Assembly: GCA_014529385.2 (NCBI GenBank)
Contig: CM043944.1
Location: 56,181,268-56,245,267 of the forward strand
Direction: 5' to 3'
Length of the DNA: 64,000 bases
Origin: Adiantum capillus-veneris
Taxonomy: Eukaryota > Streptophyta > Polypodiopsida > Polypodiales > Pteridaceae
Every line of letters starts with the position of its first letter. Position 1 is the first letter of the stretch. Positions 45,495-59,952 of this stretch are shown piece by piece. The position numbers were made by a program, and so were the translations under genes. The notes under the pieces were generated by a model. That model ran no database searches. It was not told the origin of the DNA and saw only the letters and a program-made list of their open reading frames with translations.

Positions 45495-46453
45495 TGTTGG
45501 ACGGGAAGCAACTCACACACCCATGAAGTGCATGCAAACACTACCTAGATCAACATAATGTCAATCGAGGACACAGATGACACGATAGGCACACGGAGGA
45601 AATCTCTTAAGCTTGTCAGGCTGAGACCATCCTACATATACAACACTCAGGAAGGCCAACTAAACCACAATCAAGAACCTCACTGCTCTCAACTACACCA
45701 CCTAGCCACATACACACATGCGGAAGGTAACTCACCTAATCATGCCAGATTCGTACGAAACTTAAGGAACACCATCCCCTCACTAGGATACACCTGTCCC
45801 TAAGCTTCTACACTCAAAACCCTCACTCAAAACCCATCTGCGGAAAACGTGTAGGATGACAGAGCCGAATTTTGAAAGTACCCGAAACTGAAATTTATGA
45901 GTACCTATGCATAGCTTATGTCGCCACCATTCTATAGACTACTAGCACGCAGAAAATAGACATCGTTTGATACACTTACGGCCACAAATAGCTCGTAGAT
46001 GTGTCAGCGTGTGCGCTTCGTCTCGCGTGGAAAACTTGGCGTTGTCGCGTAGCTCTCCTCGAGCCTACAGCAATGGTGCAGTCGGATCTCCAATGCGTTG
46101 AGCGAGCCAGGCGTAGCGAGAGGATGAAGCTCACGCTCACTCTCTTTCTCTCTCACACACAGTAGACGGCAGCGCTAAAGTTTGATTATGGTTAAAAGTC
46201 TTCTTTACAAAATGACCTAGGTACCTTATATACTAAGGCTACCTTAGGTTTAACCAAAAATGGGGTTGGAAAGGTCAAATGGCTTTGTATTTACAATCTG
46301 GAAGTGCCATTGCACCCCGGCTTTTGAAACTAGAATAACTACTCATTACAAATGACGTTTATAGCCATAATCCGCAGCATTTCATAACTCGCAAAAGATA
46401 AGACTTTGGTACGAAACTTGAGTTATGTTGTGTTGTTGACCCAGCGGTCAACA
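45495..46453 (-). repeat. TR-GAG 5' LTR
   Basis: 959 bp. It includes a 13-bp duplication (CTCACTCAAAACC near 45821) absent from the 3' LTR. The minus-strand TATATAAG at 46226-46233 should drive transcription through the palindrome-bearing leader and gag. Confidence 0.93.
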
Positions 46454-46458
46454 GAGGA

Positions 46459-49320
46459 TTATATTAACAAAAAAATAAATTAAATTGATTTTAGAGAAAA
46501 AATCCATAAGTTTTTGAAGAAAAGGGGGTCTCTTTATTTCCTTAAGCATGTAAGTAAAGGTGTTTTTTTAAATAGCCTTTGAGCGCATGTTATATGAATA
46601 TTTTCTTAAAGGTGCACCCCCAAGATCCACGTGCACTTTGTTTTTGCAATTTTTGTAGATGTTTTTAAGCTTTTACTATGATATATTACTTGGCAAGATC
46701 AACAATCGATAGATTTAATTTTCTTTTCCCTGTCTCAAGTATGACAAGGCCATAAGATGCATCAAAGGAGCAAGGGTCCATATAAAGATACTCAAGAAAG
46801 TATCTTTTGTGTTACGTTGGCCAATATCTCTTTCGTGTAACCTCTTTGTGTTGTCAAGCAGAGGGACAAAGAAAGTATTTTAGGAGCATGAATCCCTAAA
46901 TCTTATTATTCATTGGGAGCATGGTTACTCCAAAGCAATTACAACTTTCTAGAGTGCATGCAAAATAAGTACATGAAGTATATTAAAAGAACAATCATGC
47001 CACATGATGCTCTGATTTTTTATGTTAGGGGCGGTGTTTACAAAAATCAATAAGTAACTTAAATATAAGTCTCAATTTTGATTTTATTCCATTTTGCAAG
47101 ATATCCTACAATGCCATCTTGACAAGGAAATGTTGCTCCGATCAAGAAAATTTTGGCAGCTCAATGATATTTGATAGCTAAGCTTCAAGAGCTATCTCTT
47201 GTACTATTGGTCAATCTCACGATTCTCAATAATTTGCATGATTTGCCAAGGCTATTTCTCTATGAAATATTGACAATATCCATTTTCTTTTGCTTTGAAA
47301 TTTATGTGTCAACCCAAGCACCTGTTAGTCAAGAGCAATTAGCCTCCATTCTGTCTCATCACCTAGATGAACTTATGCAAAGCTAGGCTTCACTTAGGGG
47401 CATATTTCCTAGAAGCTTCCAAAAGTTTTCCATACTCTAGTAGCCTACGAACTTGGGGAAACTTGGCAATACATCTATATGTTTTTCATTGGAGGTGGGT
47501 ATGAACCAAGCCAAGAGGGCATACAAGGTACATCCAACAACATCAAATTTCTCAACTTACTTGGCTCTTTGATCCAGACTCAAGTAAAGACAACTTCTCT
47601 CTGTATTATCCATTGAATTAGAATCATGGTGGATAATGTCACACATGCTCAACAATAAGAGGATATGAGCTCATTATTATGGTTTGCAGTAATGACCAAA
47701 TGTGATGTATCAATGTTAGTACAAATGGATCACACTATTGAGACCTTCATTGAAGAAAAGGGCTTATCACACTATTTCTTTGATATGCATGAATGACATG
47801 CCAGTGTTGTGAATTGATTCCACTAAAGCATGGTTTACACTTCCTCTATAGCTTCAACTACTCTATTCAAAAAGACTGGAGGTTGGTATATTTGTTTGTG
47901 ATTGTTGTATGTGTCTACAATGGCGAACAATTTCTATGCACAAGGTGCTAGCTATACAAATGATGCTTCTTGTGGATAGAAAGTAGATATGGCCTCACTA
48001 TTAAGAAAATAATTCATGGGACAACATAGAGATCCTAAGAGTAGGTAATCTCTTGATCTAACACCCAAGAAACACTTAGTATGACTACCTTTTTTGGGAT
48101 GTTGACAATTTTTCTCTTCTGATTATGGAGAGATATGATTCCTTCAAAATTGAGTTGTGAATAAGATTCCAAATTTGAAATGATATATGCTTAGTTGCAG
48201 CGTTGATTGTGTCTCTAGGAGTGGTATTTTCAATTGAGGGTGATAGTTTGATCTCATCATAGTTGTAATTTCAAGGAAAGAGGTTTGAAAATCTACCAAG
48301 GGGTAGTAGAAACATTCAACTTTCCAATTTGAATCCAACCAGCTATTAGACACAACATATTGTGTTGGTCACCATTGACTACTAGTTTGAGCATTTTTCA
48401 AACAGTCTAACCAAGGGGTTGGCCATTTCAGGTTCTAACCAAGGGGTTTGGATTGCAAAGGCAATACCCAAGGTTACCAGTTTATACTACCTAATTTTCA
48501 CTAATGTTTCAATTAGTGTTATTAGGACTTTCCAGGTGCTCAAGGAGTGCACCTTTAAGAAACTATTTATACAACATGCATTCAAAGGGTATTTTAAAAA
48601 CCCTTCACTTACATGCTTAAGGTAATAAAATGAACCCTTTCTTCAAAAACCTATAGGTTTTCCTCTAAAATCAATTAAAAAACCCCTTTTGTTAATAACA
48701 CAGAGTGTAAAAATTACCTCCACATACAAATACATCTCGTACTTGTAGGATGTTCTTTTTTGGACATCCTTATTAGAGACATATTCCATATGTGGAGAAT
48801 ATGAGTCTCTAGGACTGACGTTGGCACCCGTTAGTTCAATTATGTGTCGCGGTAAAGTCCCTAGGTGCTGGTCAAATTCGTTTATTAGACCATTTTGAGC
48901 ACATGATATTAGAAACAATTTCAATGGCCAAAACTTATCGACTACTTAGCAAGACTTATTAAGGTTACAAGTATTATTGAACAACTTTAACAGATGGTTG
49001 TTTATACATGTAGAAAAGTTACGTTCTGCTACTAAAATAGTTCATTTGGTATCTAGATGTGATGGATTTTCACATTCTATTATGGTCCAAATATGTTAGC
49101 ATGGTTTCCACGTGGAAAGTATTTATTTCTTTTCCCGTGATCCATGAGCATAACATTAGTCGTAAGCACTAGCAAGTATGGTTATGGATACGCAGGTTCA
49201 GATCTATTTTTGTTAAATGCATGCACACTAGGGGATATGATTCCTAGTGTTTAGCAAAGGGAGATTTGAAGTGGCATACACATTCATGACATTAGTCGCT
49301 TCTTAAGCATTTTCTACTAT
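46459..49320. other. Gypsy-C interior right of TR-GAG, heavily decayed
   Basis: No frame longer than about 70 codons resembles a domain. Position between TR-GAG and the integrase remnant suggests former pol (protease, RT, RNase H), but I cannot point to motifs. Confidence 0.45.
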
Positions 49321-49324
49321 ACGT

Positions 49325-49660
49325 GCAATCTCTCCATGAGATTAATTGTAGATATACCAATCACTAATAGATGTCATAACTCCATTTGGGTGCTTATAGA
49401 TCAGCTCGCTAAAGTCAACCAAGATGATTGTTCTTAACATTGTTGATTAATCAATAGTGCTGCAAGAAATTGTTATCCTTGTTTACCATTTTTTTTGGAT
49501 GATTGTCTGTAATTGGTGGGGATACGCATATTAGTATTGTCGATCATCTAGAGAGGATATGATAGAACAATTACATGTGTTAATCTTGTGCTAAAGGATA
49601 TGCTAAGCACATGCGTTAGCACCAAGCAATCCAATTGGAAAGTTTATTTCTCTAATTAGT
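49325..49660 (+). pseudogene. Gypsy integrase core remnant in Gypsy-C
   Basis: Around 49333-49435 the plus strand reads SMRLIVDIPITNRCHNSIWV, then LIDQLAKV. This matches the integrase core pattern SMDFI-GLP ... DSIWV-VDRLTK, which Gypsy-1 also shows near 13318-13400. Around 49598-49640 DMLSTCVSTKQSNWK fits the later DMLRACVLDF-x-G-x-W motif. Stops and frameshifts lie between them. Plus orientation agrees with the PBS at 31848. Confidence 0.6.
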
Positions 49661-50340
49661 GTTTAATTTACCATGAGGCAAAGCATGTTGCAAGGTTAAG
49701 TTTAGTCTCTTCATGTTTACATCAGACTCTCCACCTTGATCAATAGTTACAATGGGGTTGTTTACTGATGAATATTGATAAGAAGTCAAGGACTTGTATT
49801 TTGCTGATAAGTTACATTAGCCAATTACTCTCATGAGAAGTGAAAATAGGTACTCTTTTGTGTACATCTTAGTTGTAATAACTTGTTTAGCATATTCGAG
49901 TGAGTTTTAAATGGATTCTATATGCTATGTTGGTGTCTACACACGATGATTGCAAAGAGACAACAAAGATGTTATTTTTTATTTCATTGAACCTCCTATT
50001 GAATTGTATTGTTGCATGGTCAAGTCCCCGCGGTCTCATAGAGATCAAGATAATTCCATCATGTGATGATTTTTTCTACTCTTTGAGGCTCTTGATAAGA
50101 ATGATCAACCTTTGATCACGGAATATAATTTGATGAATTTAATTCTCTAGTGTGTGCATTATTGTCAGTAGGAGTTATATAGCTGCTTGCATACATGGGG
50201 TGCAAACAAAAAAAAAGAGGCAAAGAGAGAGAGAGAGAGAGAGAGATAGGAATGATATATTGCATATGTATTGTGTGTGTTGGAAAAAGATCGGAACTAA
50301 ATGTAACAGAGATAAATAAGGGTATTTTCCATGATGGCAA
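49661..50340. other. End of Gypsy-C with LTR terminus
   Basis: GTTGCATGGTCAAGTCCCCG followed by CGGTCTCATA at about 50011-50040 repeats the LTR end seen at 31819-31845. Beyond it are a GA run (50224-50247) and nothing recognisable. Confidence 0.5.
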
Positions 50341-50956
50341 CATCCCTCAGCATGGAAATAGTAACAACTGAGTGGGGTGTGTGGCTACAATCTTGCATGG
50401 TGCATGACTGCAGTCGTTTGCCCGCTAGTAGTAGTTGGTGAGTTTGCTAGTTGGCAAAAAATTGCCCATTTGGGAAAAAAAAGGGAAAATAAAAGGTGTG
50501 CCATAGGCTGGTTGAAAGTGCCATGGTGTCTTATGTGTGCACTAGAAACACACACACACACACACATAGAGAGAGAGAGAGAGATTTTAATGGCTATGGT
50601 TGGTGTGCTTTAGCATCTATATTTGCATGGCTTGTTGTGGTGTGTCTTTCAAGATAATAAGGGTAGTGGAAGCATGTTGGCAAAAGGGTGATGAGAGGTG
50701 GAGTGTGGGGTGGTTGAAAAATCTGCATGGTAGGTGTTTTATGCGGTTGTCAAAAAGTGGCACCAAAAAGTAGAGAGAGAGAGAGTAAGTGATGTTTGAC
50801 CAATTGGTAACCCTGTTCATGAATGGGGCTGCGCGTCAGCCAATAATGGTTGTAGTTACACAGTGTTACAGCCTGTCCAGCTACACGACGGCGGGTTGCA
50901 CGGTGTTTGTTTTCTTTCAACAGTTGATCATGTGTGTGTGTGTGTTTTGGGGGGAT

Positions 50957-50991
<35 letters not shown>

Positions 50992-51636
50992 CTAAAATGG
51001 GTTTTCCATGATGGGGTTTTGACTTTTGGAGTTGTTCACATGGGAGAGGTGGCATACCTTCTAAATGCAAGGTTTTGAGCTCACAAACTCCCTGCTATGT
51101 TTTGAGGTATCTTTCCTACAAAGAAAGGGTATTTTGGAGCCTAAGGAATATGAGGTATTGAGCTCAAGATTAGATAGATGATTTCACTTAAGATAACATG
51201 CCGATAACATGCCCTGATTTCTTTTCTATAGCAACCCTGTGGGGTTTCTTCCTACATAGAGAGATAAGAAAGGTAACGTTTCTTCTTCTAGAAATCCAGC
51301 CTCTTCTTCTTCATGAAACTATTCTTACTCATAAGATTTTAATCAAACTTGTAACTCATATTATTCTTTTTTACATAGATTAATTAAGGCTTTGTCTTCT
51401 TTGTTATCCTTGTACAAAGAGTAATCTTTATATAGTCAATTATACATTCAATTGTAAATTCAGAAACACTTGCAATCTATATGATATATAATGATCTATG
51501 TACAATCCTTAATTTAAAAAAATGGAAATTTAAAAGAGACATGACTTATCTTTGATCATGATAATCTAGGTAGTTATGATGCATTAGAAGATTTTGGAGG
51601 TCATTTGGAGGGCCTTCTAAGAAATTCTATTTCTCT
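50341..51636. other. Interior of the inverted-repeat region, no gene recognised
   Basis: It holds a CA/GA stretch (50549-50583), a 35-base G run (50957-50991) and only short frames. If the inverted repeats belong to a DNA transposon, this and 31353-31615 are its own interior, and no transposase is visible in them. Confidence 0.5.
50957..50991 (+). repeat. Poly-G run of 35 bases
   Basis: An uninterrupted G run preceded by TTTTGGGGGGAT. It could fold as a G-quadruplex; its true length may be affected by sequencing error. Confidence 0.85.
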
Positions 51637-52235
51637 CCCTTTGCACTTATTGAGTATGTCAAAAAGGACAACTTGATACTTTGAAAAGTAAACCTAACTT
51701 TTTGGTATTTTTTGAAAACGGTCACCTTTTCATTAAATGTGATTGTCTTTCTCAAGAGGTTGACACCGCTCATTCAATACGGCTTTTTACATCATTCAAA
51801 TTTGAAAAAATACAAAACTGTCAGATAATGTAAAAATTTCAAGATATGGACACTACCAATGTGTGCGGAATGCCCAAATACCTAAATATCGAACGTCTAC
51901 TTGCCCTGTTCTGACTCTCAGAGAGGGAGAAAATGCCAAAAAACCTCTAAAAAGGGGGATGTAGCAGAATGGCGCGTGAGAGGCACTCTAATTTTTTGTG
52001 AAATGGCCTCTGTGTACCGTTCTGCTACTTCTCCCTTTTATGGGTTTATATATATATAAAGAACTATATATATTTATTTATCTATTTGTTACTCTATATA
52101 TATAAAGAACTGTATATACTTCTCACTCTATATATATATATATATATTATAAAGGGGGTTTAGCCAAACGGCGCACGAGGGGCACTCTAATTTTTTGTGA
52201 AATGGCCTCTATGCGTCGTTAGCTACTTCTCACTT
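51637..52235 (-). repeat. Right inverted repeat of the 24-kb region
   Basis: Inverted copy of the left repeat: CACTTATTGAGTATGTCAAA at its inner edge, then the GCTCATTCAATACGG block, palindromic unit 3 (51961-52027), TA-rich spacers and palindromic unit 4 (52160-52226). It ends near GCTACTTCTCACTT. The Rep-like frame begins within a few bases outside it. Confidence 0.8.
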
Positions 52236-52687
52236 CTCACTTAAGAATACTAGAGTTAAAGAGATTAGAGTTCTTAATAAAAATATAGTACACCGTTTTT
52301 TATTGATTACCTTGAATCATGTTGAAAGGGAAAATCGTTCTTTGGTAACAGCGGATAATATAATTTCCCGGCTCATTGAGCGATTTATCTGTAAATCTAT
52401 CATTGTATGTACAGAGACTCACGGAAAAGGTGGACATCATAAGCACGTAGGTGTGTGGAATGAAAGTGCTAGTAAAAACACAGTACGAAGTGTTATACGC
52501 AAAGCCTTTCCAGAATTCAAAGGGCGGCAATGTCATGTGAGTACCCATAGGGTCTAGGAAATTGTCTGCCAATATATCTTAAGGGAATATAAAACTCCCG
52601 TAGTATGGGGAGAAGAATCTCTTGAAAAGGTAAGGGAAAGAGCTAGCTACAAACAAAAAAGTTATTACAATTTTATAGCCCCCAGAT

Positions 52688-52940
52688 CACTACAAGAGGT
52701 TGTGTGCTCTTGTGACGCTTATAGCGACGGAAATACATTGGGTTTTTTAAACCCCCGGTGTCGCTAAAAGTGTCGCTATTAGCGTCGATACGAGAACGTC
52801 TCTATACTCGTCGCTACCGTAGCCTCTATAATCGTCGCTATATAGCGACGCATATAGCGACGCTGCAGGGCCATAGATAGAGACGCTTATAGCGACGTTG
52901 TAGTGCACAATTTAGTGACGCCCATAGCGACGCCCGAGAT
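52688..52940 (-). repeat. CACTA-3 3' terminal and subterminal repeats
   Basis: CACTACAAGAGGTTGTGTGC followed by dense ATAGCGACG / GTCGCTAT words up to about 52935, the inverse of 8086-8320. Confidence 0.88.
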
Positions 52941-53333
52941 TAAAAATTTTTGGTGGCAAGGAATCCATCAACCATATTGAATGTTTCATTGGTCTATTTA
53001 CCTTTGAAAAAAAGTACAAAGGTAAATATAAACCCAAAATAGTCAGCCACAATACAATATAATCATTAACTCCATCATCCATAATACGTATTGTTTGCAA
53101 AATAAAGATACAAAAATGACAAGCGTGAATTGATGGAAGTAAATAAATGACAATTGTACACAACAGCAAAATCACTTGATTGTTAATCATTGCAAATGTA
53201 ATAGTTACAAACCATTGTCATTATTTAAAAAATATACATGGTTTTCAAAAATACATAGTTACATGGTCTCATGATACATAAGCTAGGAAAAAAAGAAACT
53301 AATGCTATCTAGCTATGGCTAAACTGACGTCGT

Positions 53334-54645
53334 CTAATCAGACGTCTCATCGCGTCCAAGTGGCGTATCTGTCGGATTCTGCAAAAAAAAAACAATAAGA
53401 TAGCTTTTTGTAAGTATAAACATATAGCGAGCGACGTTTATAAAACAATACAATAAATAGAAAAGAATAAACCCTAATACTAACCATGCCACCGTGAGAA
53501 GTCAGGATGTTTATAAGGGCGTTTAAGCCCTTCCTGCTTGCGTACTCACGCTCGTACGGAGTGGAATCACGTCCTATAAATGACCACTGTCAAAACATAC
53601 AAAGAATCCATTATGTTAGAATTTCAAATCCCATAAACCCTAAACTATCGAACATGGATGTGAAAACACTTACAAAATTGGCCTCAAATGATGCCCACCC
53701 GTCGCTCCCCAAGTGGTGCGAGCTCCCTGCCTCTACTCGCGCTCTGGATGCCTCCTTTTGTTGCTTCCACTTGTCGGGATTCTCGCGCGCTTCTTTCTTC
53801 TCATGCTTCCAATCTTCTTTGGCCAGCCAATCTGGTGTGTTCCATCCATGCTTGATTGCTTTTTGCACTTTGCAACGCTTATGCTTGCAGTACTCGCGCA
53901 TTCAAACCTTCATCACATCTTCATTGAAGCAGTCATCCCATGTTGGAACGGGAAACTCGTCATGAAGCATGCTGATGACTCTGTCTTTTAATTCATTCGG
54001 TACTTCACTCTAGGTGTTTAGTATGTAGTGTCTAAACACCTGAGAGCACAGACCGCGCATGCGCGAAATCACCTTCTTGCCGTCATCATCCAAGATGATG
54101 CCGCCATTGAAGTCAATGGAGTAAGGCAAGCCCTCTCGCCACTGACGCATGAACCTGGGTGTCTCGACAGGGGTCTCTAGCGGCATGTGAACGGGGGTAT
54201 GGATGCTAGGTGTCTCCACTGGAGTCTAAGCCCCGAAGCGAGGAGTGTCCACTGGAGTGACTCCTGGAGGAGTAGCTAGTGGTGTGTAGCTGTGGGGAAC
54301 GGCACTCAGCCGCGCAAAACCTGGTGTCGATGGCGATGTCGTGGCTGGTGTCGGGACGGGCAAAGAAGGGGAGGGTAAAGAGCCTCGTCGAACATGAGGC
54401 GGTGTCGAAGCATCGGTGGCGCCACCCCCACAACAACCGCCACCACCACCACTAGAGCGTCGGTGCCTAGACGAGTGTGAAGATCGTCTCGTCGGCACCG
54501 AAGCTTCAGAGCGCATTGAGGACTCCGAAACAGAGGGAGATGCGGATGGAGTAGGAACGCGCGATGGTGCGCCTGAGAGATGATGCTCTACGTACCACTG
54601 TCTCTGCTCGGGTGACAAAGAAGAAAGAAACTCATCATCATCCAT
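53334..54645 (-). pseudogene. TnpA-like gene of CACTA-3, broken by stops
   Basis: MDDDEFLSSLSPEQRQWYVE begins at 54645, with the Ser/Pro-rich half as in CACTA-2. A TAG at 54226-54228 replaces the Gln codon of the intact copy. Another TAG near 54010 replaces the Trp of HYILNxWSEVP. A TGA near 53903 stops the frame after the CFNEDVMKV equivalent. The basic domain continues (KAIKHGWNTPDWLAKEDW, AGSSHHLGSDGWASFEANF), and three-exon borders are preserved, ending at 53334. Lesions are mostly C-to-T or G-to-A type. Confidence 0.88.
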
Positions 54646-54712
54646 ACCTGCATTAAACACACTAACATTTAAACCTTAATATTGAATGAATGGAGTAGAA
54701 AACATGGACAAG

Positions 54713-54717
<5 letters not shown>

Positions 54718-54750
<33 letters not shown>
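54718..54750. repeat. GA microsatellite upstream of CACTA-3 TnpA
   Basis: About 16 GA units, the counterpart of the CT run at 22516-22580 in CACTA-1. Confidence 0.9.
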
Positions 54751-54754
<4 letters not shown>

Positions 54755-55048
54755 GTGCTCGTCTCGTCTCTGCTAATGAGAACATACCTAGAGCATACGT
54801 ACCTAGAGTGGACGCAAAGACCATTAAATACAATGACGAAATGATGCATATAAATACAATGACACAAATACTTAAAGAGCCGCAGAATCGTACAAGAACA
54901 CTCCAGTGCTTGTAGATTTGGAATGTTCAAAGGCTAGCAGCAACAGAAAGCGTTCTTCTTCTATTCAACTTGAGTGATGAAAGAGGCAAGTGCATGACTC
55001 TTAATTTACAAAACGGAGCACACTTGTTCAAATACAATATTTATGGCT

Positions 55049-57505
55049 TTAAGAGATCTCTCTCTCATCCTCGCATAGCTCAGCATAACTTCCTATATCT
55101 ATATAGAGCTCTCCGTTTAAACGAATGTCCTCTGTTTCATTTTGTAGATCCTCTGCATGCACCCCATAGAGAGTAGCAGCTTGATGTTCGTCTGGCACCA
55201 CCTCTACGGCTTCTGACTGGGCATCTTCTCGGATCTCCTCCATTGATGTCGTTGTGACTGGCACATGGTAGCCTTCATACGTCCGTGCACTACGAGGGAC
55301 TACCTCTATGACGTACCACCAGTTTGATGCAGACTTTGTGGGATGAAATATCACCTGCCAGAGCCACATAACTTACATGAGAGCTTCCAAGCACATAAAT
55401 TCTAAAACCTTCTGATACCATCCAACCTTCTTCCATGCTACCCTCCGGACGTGCCTTCTGACGCACATATCCCTTGAGCGTTTTCATGAAACGTTCTAAA
55501 AAGAACATCCATCTGGAATGTACTGTGCCGGCTATTTCCACCTCATCAACTATGTGAACAAGAAGATGCACCTGAATGGTTAGCATGGTAGTAGGAAAAT
55601 GTTTCTCAAACATACACACAACCTCCGCAGCGTTTAGTTTGGCGAATGGTATGGAGTCTACGTTGATCTCCTTTTGTGAGATCCATTGTAGCAAATCTGG
55701 CTCCCAAAGTATCTTTCTTGCCGATCAGATGGTCCCATAGTAGATTACCCACATTCTTGAATATGTGCATTGGATCGAGCAAGTGATTGATCATGAGTCG
55801 GGGCCAGTATGGTAACTCGTACCATAGAGATAGTCTCTTCATCCCTGGGGGCAATCCGTCATCACACATCTCCTTCTGTTCTAACCATGCTTGTGCAGAC
55901 ATCCTCGGTGGCTCTCTTCCCAAAAAGCCATCGCGTAACACATGATTCTCTGGAAGATACGCTTGATGACCTTCGTAGATTTGCTTCTTCAGTGAGGGCG
56001 CCCTACGTGCATTCAGTCTAGGTCTACATGTGACACATGCTCTGTATCTGCTTATTTGAAGCCTTGCATGTATACACATGATAATAGATCAACTTGAGAA
56101 AAAGCAAGATTTACAGTGTCTGAGTGAGGAGTGTAAATAGATCACCTGAGCATTCTGTTAGTCCGGGATAGTCATGCATGGTCCACATTAGAATGCCTTT
56201 GATCAAAGCATTCTGTCGACCTGTGTGTCGGCTCATATCCACCACCTCTATGCCAATCCACACTTGTTGTAGCTCTTCCAATAGTGGACAAAGATACACA
56301 TCCATATTCTTCACTTTATATCGCCCCGGCACAATCAATCTTAGCCATAGGTGCCCCTTCTTCGTAGTCAACCACGGGGGAATGTTGTAGTTGACGATGA
56401 CAACGGGCCATACACTGTAAGATTTTGATCTTTGACCAAATGGATTTACGCCATCCATAGCTAGGCCTAAGCGCCATCCCTAGCAAAATCCGTCCATGTT
56501 CCATCTATATGTTTCCAGGCTACATAATCTGCAGGAATCCATAGCACACCATCCGAAGATTTATTCTCCTCACGCCATGATGCTAGGGCGGCCATGGACT
56601 TACATTCGAAGAAATGCTTAATGCGAGGAAGCAGAGGGAAATGTCGCAAAACCTTTTGCGGAATTCTTGTTCCATGGAGATATACTTGATATCTTTCGGA
56701 ATCACATTTCAGACACTTCTCCATGTCTATGTATTCCCCTCTGAAAAGAATGCAGTCATTAGGACAAGCGTGGATCCAATTATAATCCATCCCCAAGTTT
56801 TGCAAAATCTTTCTTGCTTCCTCTCGAGAATCTGGCATCACATTATCAAACTGGTAGTATGTGCTCTTTGAGCAATCTACACAACATAAAAATACGGTAG
56901 AATTGTGTAAAAATCTATCAGATCATTATACAGTTAGAGTTTTATTAAAGTAAACTAATTGTAATAGATCACCTGAAAAGCGTTGTGACGCTAGTGTCAC
57001 TCCATCCAAACTTTGTCTGCATGTTGAGAAGAACCAGGAGCGCTTTCAATCTAGACACACGTGCTCCATTATACAATGGCGTATCGGCTTCACTTTTCAT
57101 ATCATCATAGACAAGCCTTTCTGAATCCATGATCGTCTTGATCATTTCATCAACTTTGGGCTCAAACATTGCCTCGTTGGGAATGTGGTCTGCATGATCA
57201 TCCCCCGAGCTGTCAGAGGCTACATCTTGTGTCCTCACATATGCTGCTTGACCAAAGCGCCTACGAACACGTCTATTGGGTTGCAAGATAGCTGCATGCT
57301 GGCCAACGTCAGAGTCCGACGAGTTATAATTGACAACAACTCGATCTATAATAGATGGATCGAACTCGCCAAATTCGTGAACATGCTGCAAAGAAACGTG
57401 TCTTGTCCGTCACACAGCATGCTTGCAATGGTTACAAGGACATAAGATCCTCATTGACAGATAGGTGTTTCGGTTGGACGGCCCCACATCCTCGTCACTA
57501 CTCAT
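55049..57505 (-). pseudogene. TnpD-like transposase of CACTA-3, with two internal deletions
   Basis: MSSDEDVGPSN starts at 57505. TNP2 motifs are clear: GMDYNWIHACPNDCILF, KCDSERYQVYLHG, LRHFPLLPRIKHFF, DGVNPFGQRSKSYSVWP, VNYNIPPWL, LSLWYELPYWPRLMINHLL. Against CACTA-1 two blocks are gone. About 390 bp (20067-20464 of CACTA-1) is missing near 55700, and about 950 bp including most of DUF4216 is missing near 55410. A stop lies near 57416 in the N-terminal zinc-type region. The last exon (VIFHPTKSASNWWYVIEV ... EREIS) ends at 55049. Confidence 0.88.
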
Positions 57506-57569
57506 AATGAGGGCAAAAATCTTATAACTTGGACAAAAAATTTAATCTTCTATTGGCATTCTTCGTCTT

Positions 57570-58495
<926 letters not shown>

Positions 58496-58499
58496 CTTT

Positions 58500-58545
58500 A
58501 ACGTCTTTTGGGATAGTTTCCTACGGAGTTAAAACTCTCTTCTTC

Positions 58546-58586
<41 letters not shown>

Positions 58587-58965
58587 TGTGTGTGCCAATA
58601 AAAAGAGAAAAATGGTATAACCTTTCTATCACTCAAGTGTGGTAGATTGGTTATGCCATTTTCCTCTTGAATAACAAGTCTTGGTTTCAACTCCTAGATT
58701 TTTAGGTCTCTTTAATTAGTTTCCTACGATGTTAAATTAAACTCTCTTCTTCTCGGGTGTGTGTGCACGCCAATTAAAAAAAGGAGAAAAATGGTATAAC
58801 TATTCTATCACCGAAGTGTGATAGATTGGTTATGTCATTTTCCTTATGAATGACATGTCCTGAGTTCAACTCCTGTCGACTAGATCTTTAAGGTCTCTTG
58901 GGATACTTTCCTACGATTTTAAAACTCTCTTCTTCTTCTTCTTCTTCTTCTTCTTCTTCTTCTTC
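58500..58965 (+). repeat. Tandem units with tRNA-like cores in CACTA-3
   Basis: Three imperfect units of about 190 bp begin near 58502, 58708 and 58892 (TTTCCTACG ... AAACTCTCTTCTTCTT). Units 1 and 2 each contain GTAGATTGGTTATGCC, CTTGAATAACAAG and TTTCAACTCC (58645-58697), or the diverged version with GAGTTCAACTCCTG (58825-58880). A TTC run of about 17 units follows at 58927-58974. Confidence 0.7.
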
Positions 58966-58969
58966 TTCT

Positions 58970-59760
<791 letters not shown>

Positions 59761-59774
59761 AGCGCGCATCGAAA

Positions 59775-59952
59775 ACTCAGATCTGAGATCTGAGTTTTCG
59801 GACGCTCTCGGTTATTTTTTTAGCCCTGTCGTTGGTCGCTATGAGCGTCGCTATGTTAAAAGAAACATAGCGACGCTCATAGCGACGCCGTGCATTTTCA
59901 TGTTTGAGCGTCGCAGTATGAGCGTTGCTAATGTTAAGCATGGCTTGTAGTG
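59775..59952 (-). repeat. CACTA-3 5' terminal and subterminal repeats
   Basis: It contains CTCAGATCTGAGATCTGAG (59776-59794) and several GAGCGTCGCTAT / ATAGCGACGCTCATAG words, including a near-palindrome around 59840-59890. It ends CTTGTAGTG. Confidence 0.88.

Larger units (their letters stand above)
35254..46453 (-). mobile_element. TR-GAG: gag-only LTR retrotransposon
   Basis: LTRs 35254-36199 and 45495-46453 (TGTTGG ... GGTCAACA) are flanked by GAGGA on both sides (35249-35253, 46454-46458). The PBS and polypurine tract are on the minus strand. The coding part is gag with zinc knuckles and a retropepsin-like domain; no reverse transcriptase, RNase H or integrase is present in 11.2 kb. The two LTRs differ by roughly 14 substitutions and one 13-bp insertion by eye, about 98.5% identical, so insertion was recent. 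It must have relied on enzymes of another element. Confidence 0.95.
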
